Virus record (IMG/VR): IMGVR_UViG_3300047480_000188
Span: 1-34,871 of that record
DNA from: a virus
Length of the DNA stretch: 34,871 nt
Direction: 5' to 3' (one strand)
Shown here: positions 32,957 to 34,871 of the stretch, one piece after another
How positions within the stretch are numbered: the stretch's first letter is position 1
Layout of the letters: each line of letters opens with the position of its first letter
Notes under the pieces: generated by a model
Told to the model about the DNA's origin: nothing
What the model saw: the letters and a program-made list of their open reading frames with translations, nothing else
Database searches by the model: none
Position numbers and translations under genes: made by a program

Positions 32957-33760
32957 ATGGCGAATTATACATTGACATTTAGTGATATGGTTGACGGGTG
33001 GGTTTCGTTCTACTCTTATTATCCTGATTGGATGATAGGAATGAACAACTACTTCTACACCTTTAAAGGTGGTGACCTATATCGCCATAATGTAAACAAT
33101 AATAGGAATACATTCTATCAGCCTTGGTGGACCAAAGTAGGGAACCCCGGTGGTGCGTTTACCCCTACAAGATTGCAGAGTGCATTTAATCAGGCACCTC
33201 TTGAGAATAAATTATTCAAGACCATTGACTTGCAGGGTGATGCTAAGTGGAGTGTTACTCTTCAGACTGACCTACAAGTGTCAGGATTTATTGAGGCCAA
33301 TTGGTTTGAAAAGAAGGAAGCATCATTCTTTGCTTTCGTAAGAAACAATGCTATCGGGGAACTTGCGTTGCGTAGCGTGAATGGTATCGGCAAAAGCAAT
33401 CAAGTTACCGGTGGCAATGTGGTAAAGTTCTCTTTGAATATTTCAATAGGGAGCATCATAAGTATTGGGGACTTGCTTTATTTTTCGCTGCCTCCATATA
33501 CCACTCCTGTGCTTTGCGGTAGGGTTACTGCGATTACGGTAGATTTACCTAATGGAATAAACCAACTAACTATTGATACAACTATCCCCGGAACAACTCC
33601 AATACCTATTCAAGATGCGTTTTTCTTGTACATTAAAAACTCAGTAGCTGAGTCACACGGGGTATTAGGACACTATTGTACATTCAGTATAGAAAACACG
33701 TCTACAAATAAGATTGAGTTGTTTGCAGTACAGGCTGACATAATGAAAAGTTATCCTTAA
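32957..33760 (+). CDS. Tail structural protein, 267 aa
   Basis: The ATG at 32957 gives MANYTLTFSDMVDGWVSFYSYYPDWMIGMNNYFYTFKGGDLYRHN, a signature I recognise from phage tail proteins, including crAss-like relatives, where it often lies near the tail hub or fibre attachment. A possible TTG at 32936 would overlap the previous gene and adds nothing conserved. The rest is beta-rich (GDAKWSVTLQTDLQVSGFIEANWFEKKE). Exact role unknown. Confidence 0.75.
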   Translation: MANYTLTFSDMVDGWVSFYSYYPDWMIGMNNYFYTFKGGDLYRHNVNNNRNTFYQPWWTKVGNPGGAFTPTRLQSAFNQAPLENKLFKTIDLQGDAKWSVTLQTDLQVSGFIEANWFEKKEASFFAFVRNNAIGELALRSVNGIGKSNQVTGGNVVKFSLNISIGSIISIGDLLYFSLPPYTTPVLCGRVTAITVDLPNGINQLTIDTTIPGTTPIPIQDAFFLYIKNSVAESHGVLGHYCTFSIENTSTNKIELFAVQADIMKSYP

Positions 33761-33766
33761 TTTTAA

Positions 33767-33774
33767 TATCTTTG
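33767..33774 (+). promoter_or_regulatory. -10 box TATCTTTG immediately before the acetyltransferase
   Basis: Exact TAnnTTTG match, only seven bases before the ATG at 33782. If used, the mRNA would be leaderless or nearly so. No -33 box seen. Confidence 0.45.
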
Positions 33775-33781
33775 TTAGAGT

Positions 33782-34189
33782 ATGGGACTATATATACGAG
33801 AACTGCAAGACACTGATTACGAAGACATCCTTGTGGGTTGGTGGCAGCAGTGGGGATGGGAGCCTCCACAAAAGGACTTCCTACCAAGAGATGGGAAAGG
33901 TGGGATTATTGTATATGATGACGACACCCCGATATGTGCAGGGTATATGTACCTTACGAACTCAAAAGTTTCTTGGGTTGATTGGATAATCTCAAACAAG
34001 GAATACAAAGGGAAAGAAAGAAAAGCTGCTATAAGTTTATTGGTCGATACGTTGACTAATATTTGTAGAAATGCAGGCAGCAAATATGTTTATGCTTTAA
34101 TAAAACACCAAGGATTAATTGAAACATATGAAATGCTTGGGTATATTAAAGGAGATTCTTACACAAGCGAAATGATTAAAGTATTATAA
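33782..34189 (+). CDS. GNAT-family N-acetyltransferase, 135 aa
   Basis: Predicted to transfer an acetyl group from acetyl-CoA. It begins LYIRELQDTDYEDILVGWWQQWGW, the GNAT opening. IVYDDDTPICAGYMYLTNSKVSWVDWIISNKEYKGKERKAAISLLVDTL spans the central strands and the acetyl-CoA helix; KHQGLIETYEMLGYIKGDSY is the closing motif. The usual Q/RxxGxG/A loop is only loosely kept (EYKGKERKA). The substrate is unknown. Similar genes recur in structural regions of phages. It has its own possible promoter and lies one base before the next gene. Confidence 0.82.
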   Translation: MGLYIRELQDTDYEDILVGWWQQWGWEPPQKDFLPRDGKGGIIVYDDDTPICAGYMYLTNSKVSWVDWIISNKEYKGKERKAAISLLVDTLTNICRNAGSKYVYALIKHQGLIETYEMLGYIKGDSYTSEMIKVL

Positions 34190-34190
34190 T

Positions 34191-34871
34191 ATGGCAGCAT
34201 TTACTACAATAGCAGCAGGAGTTGGTTTAGCAACCACCGCAGCAACAACAGGAATGTCTTTTGCTCAGGCAGGTAAACAGCGTAAGGCTATGCGTCAAGC
34301 AGAGCGAGATGCTGAAGAGGCTATGCAAGAGGCAAGAAAAAAACTTGAAGTAAACGTATATGACCAACTATCTATTCAGAAAGAACCATACGAATTAGAG
34401 CGTGAGGCTCTTCTTTCTCAAGGTGCTCAGGCTATTCAAGCAGGAGTAGAAAGCGAAAGAGGTGCGGCCGCTACAGCAGGTCGTATTCAGATGGCTCAAC
34501 AAGAAGGACAGGCCGGGATTAGAACAGCAATGGGACAAGAACTTCAGCAACTTGAGCAACTAAGTGCTCAGGAAGAAGGAAGGCTTAGAGATATTGGTGT
34601 TCAATTAGACCTTGAAGAAGTAGCAGGTGCACAGCTTGCTGCAGCAAATGCACAAGAATTAGCTGCTCAGGCTACACAACAAGGGTTTGAAGGACTGACA
34701 AGTATGGCAGGCCAACTTGCTGAGTTTGCTCCTTTATATGAGAAGTCTGCAGCTGCTCGTCAGATTGGTAGAATAGAGAGTATGGCAGGGAGACAAGGAA
34801 AGGGAGACGCTTCTGCTATACAACAAAAGATAGCAGGGTTAGGAACCTATGGTGGTGTTGATTTTAGTAAA
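34191..34871 (+). CDS. Internal virion-type protein, partial (227 codons, no stop in window)
   Basis: The ATG at 34191 starts MAAFTTIAAGVGLATTAATTGMSF, a hydrophobic, Ala/Thr/Gly-rich segment. A long Gln/Glu/Ala-rich helical region follows (QAGKQRKAMRQAERDAEEAMQEARKKLEVNVYDQLSIQKEPYELEREALLSQGAQAIQAG). This resembles internal core or DNA-ejection proteins of short-tailed phages. The frame is open to the window end, so size and C-terminal domains, for example a lytic domain, cannot be judged. Confidence 0.7.
   Translation, partial: MAAFTTIAAGVGLATTAATTGMSFAQAGKQRKAMRQAERDAEEAMQEARKKLEVNVYDQLSIQKEPYELEREALLSQGAQAIQAGVESERGAAATAGRIQMAQQEGQAGIRTAMGQELQQLEQLSAQEEGRLRDIGVQLDLEEVAGAQLAAANAQELAAQATQQGFEGLTSMAGQLAEFAPLYEKSAAARQIGRIESMAGRQGKGDASAIQQKIAGLGTYGGVDFSK

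Overview
The window looks like part of a lytic-type tailed-phage genome (Caudoviricetes) infecting a member of the Bacteroidota, probably a flavobacterium-like aquatic host. Four things point to this host group. Most intergenic starts lack Shine-Dalgarno sequences. Several gene blocks are preceded by the Bacteroidota -10 element TAnnTTTG. The leaders are AT-rich, with a recurring TTAAATCAAATG-like start context. The virion proteins belong to families I know from uncultured aquatic Bacteroidota phages. I see no integrase, tRNA, rRNA, CRISPR array or insertion sequence. The short-tailed (podovirus-like) assignment is an inference: the window shows portal, capsid, two small connector-type proteins, a very large tail protein and the start of an internal-virion-type protein, but no sheath, tube or tape-measure gene. 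The last gene runs off the right edge.

Layout. 1-353: G-rich repeat tract with a 16-bp palindrome. 354-587: small unknown gene ending in a terminator. 588-1031: non-coding regulatory region with eight copies of ATGTCG/CGACAT. 1032-3113: chaperonin cassette (GroEL, two-helix membrane protein, GroES). 3110-3559: the only minus-strand gene, a probable winged-helix regulator, sharing a compact overlapping promoter region with the rightward block. 3609-6188: a run of small, mostly very basic proteins plus one virion-type protein. 6185-7591: a complete lysis cassette (holin, M15 endolysin, unimolecular spanin). 7634-7915: a small conserved gene broken by an in-frame amber codon. 7939-13881: a 1980-residue tail fibre with a C-terminal self-cleaving S74 chaperone. 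13882-16282: small tail-associated protein, glycosyltransferase, unknown protein, possible second GroES-fold protein and an Fe(II)/2-oxoglutarate oxygenase. 16282-23826: packaging and head genes (small terminase candidate, TerL, portal, scaffold candidate, major capsid protein). 23905-34871: head-tail connector and tail genes, a GNAT acetyltransferase and a partial internal virion protein.

How the genes fit together. The phage carries its own folding machine, presumably for its capsid or its very large tail proteins. It carries three enzymes (glycosyltransferase, oxygenase, acetyltransferase) placed among structural genes, where they could modify virion or host molecules. Lysis genes sit upstream of the fibre. 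Transcription seems to be divided by TAnnTTTG promoters and a few hairpin terminators.

Most worth following up: a 16-bp palindrome present four times, twice between genes and twice inside genes in different reading frames; the ATGTCG cluster upstream of groEL; the GroEL-membrane protein-GroES arrangement; the mutually overlapping divergent promoters; and the isolated amber codon in an otherwise intact conserved gene. All family assignments come from reading the sequence and from memory; no database search was run.
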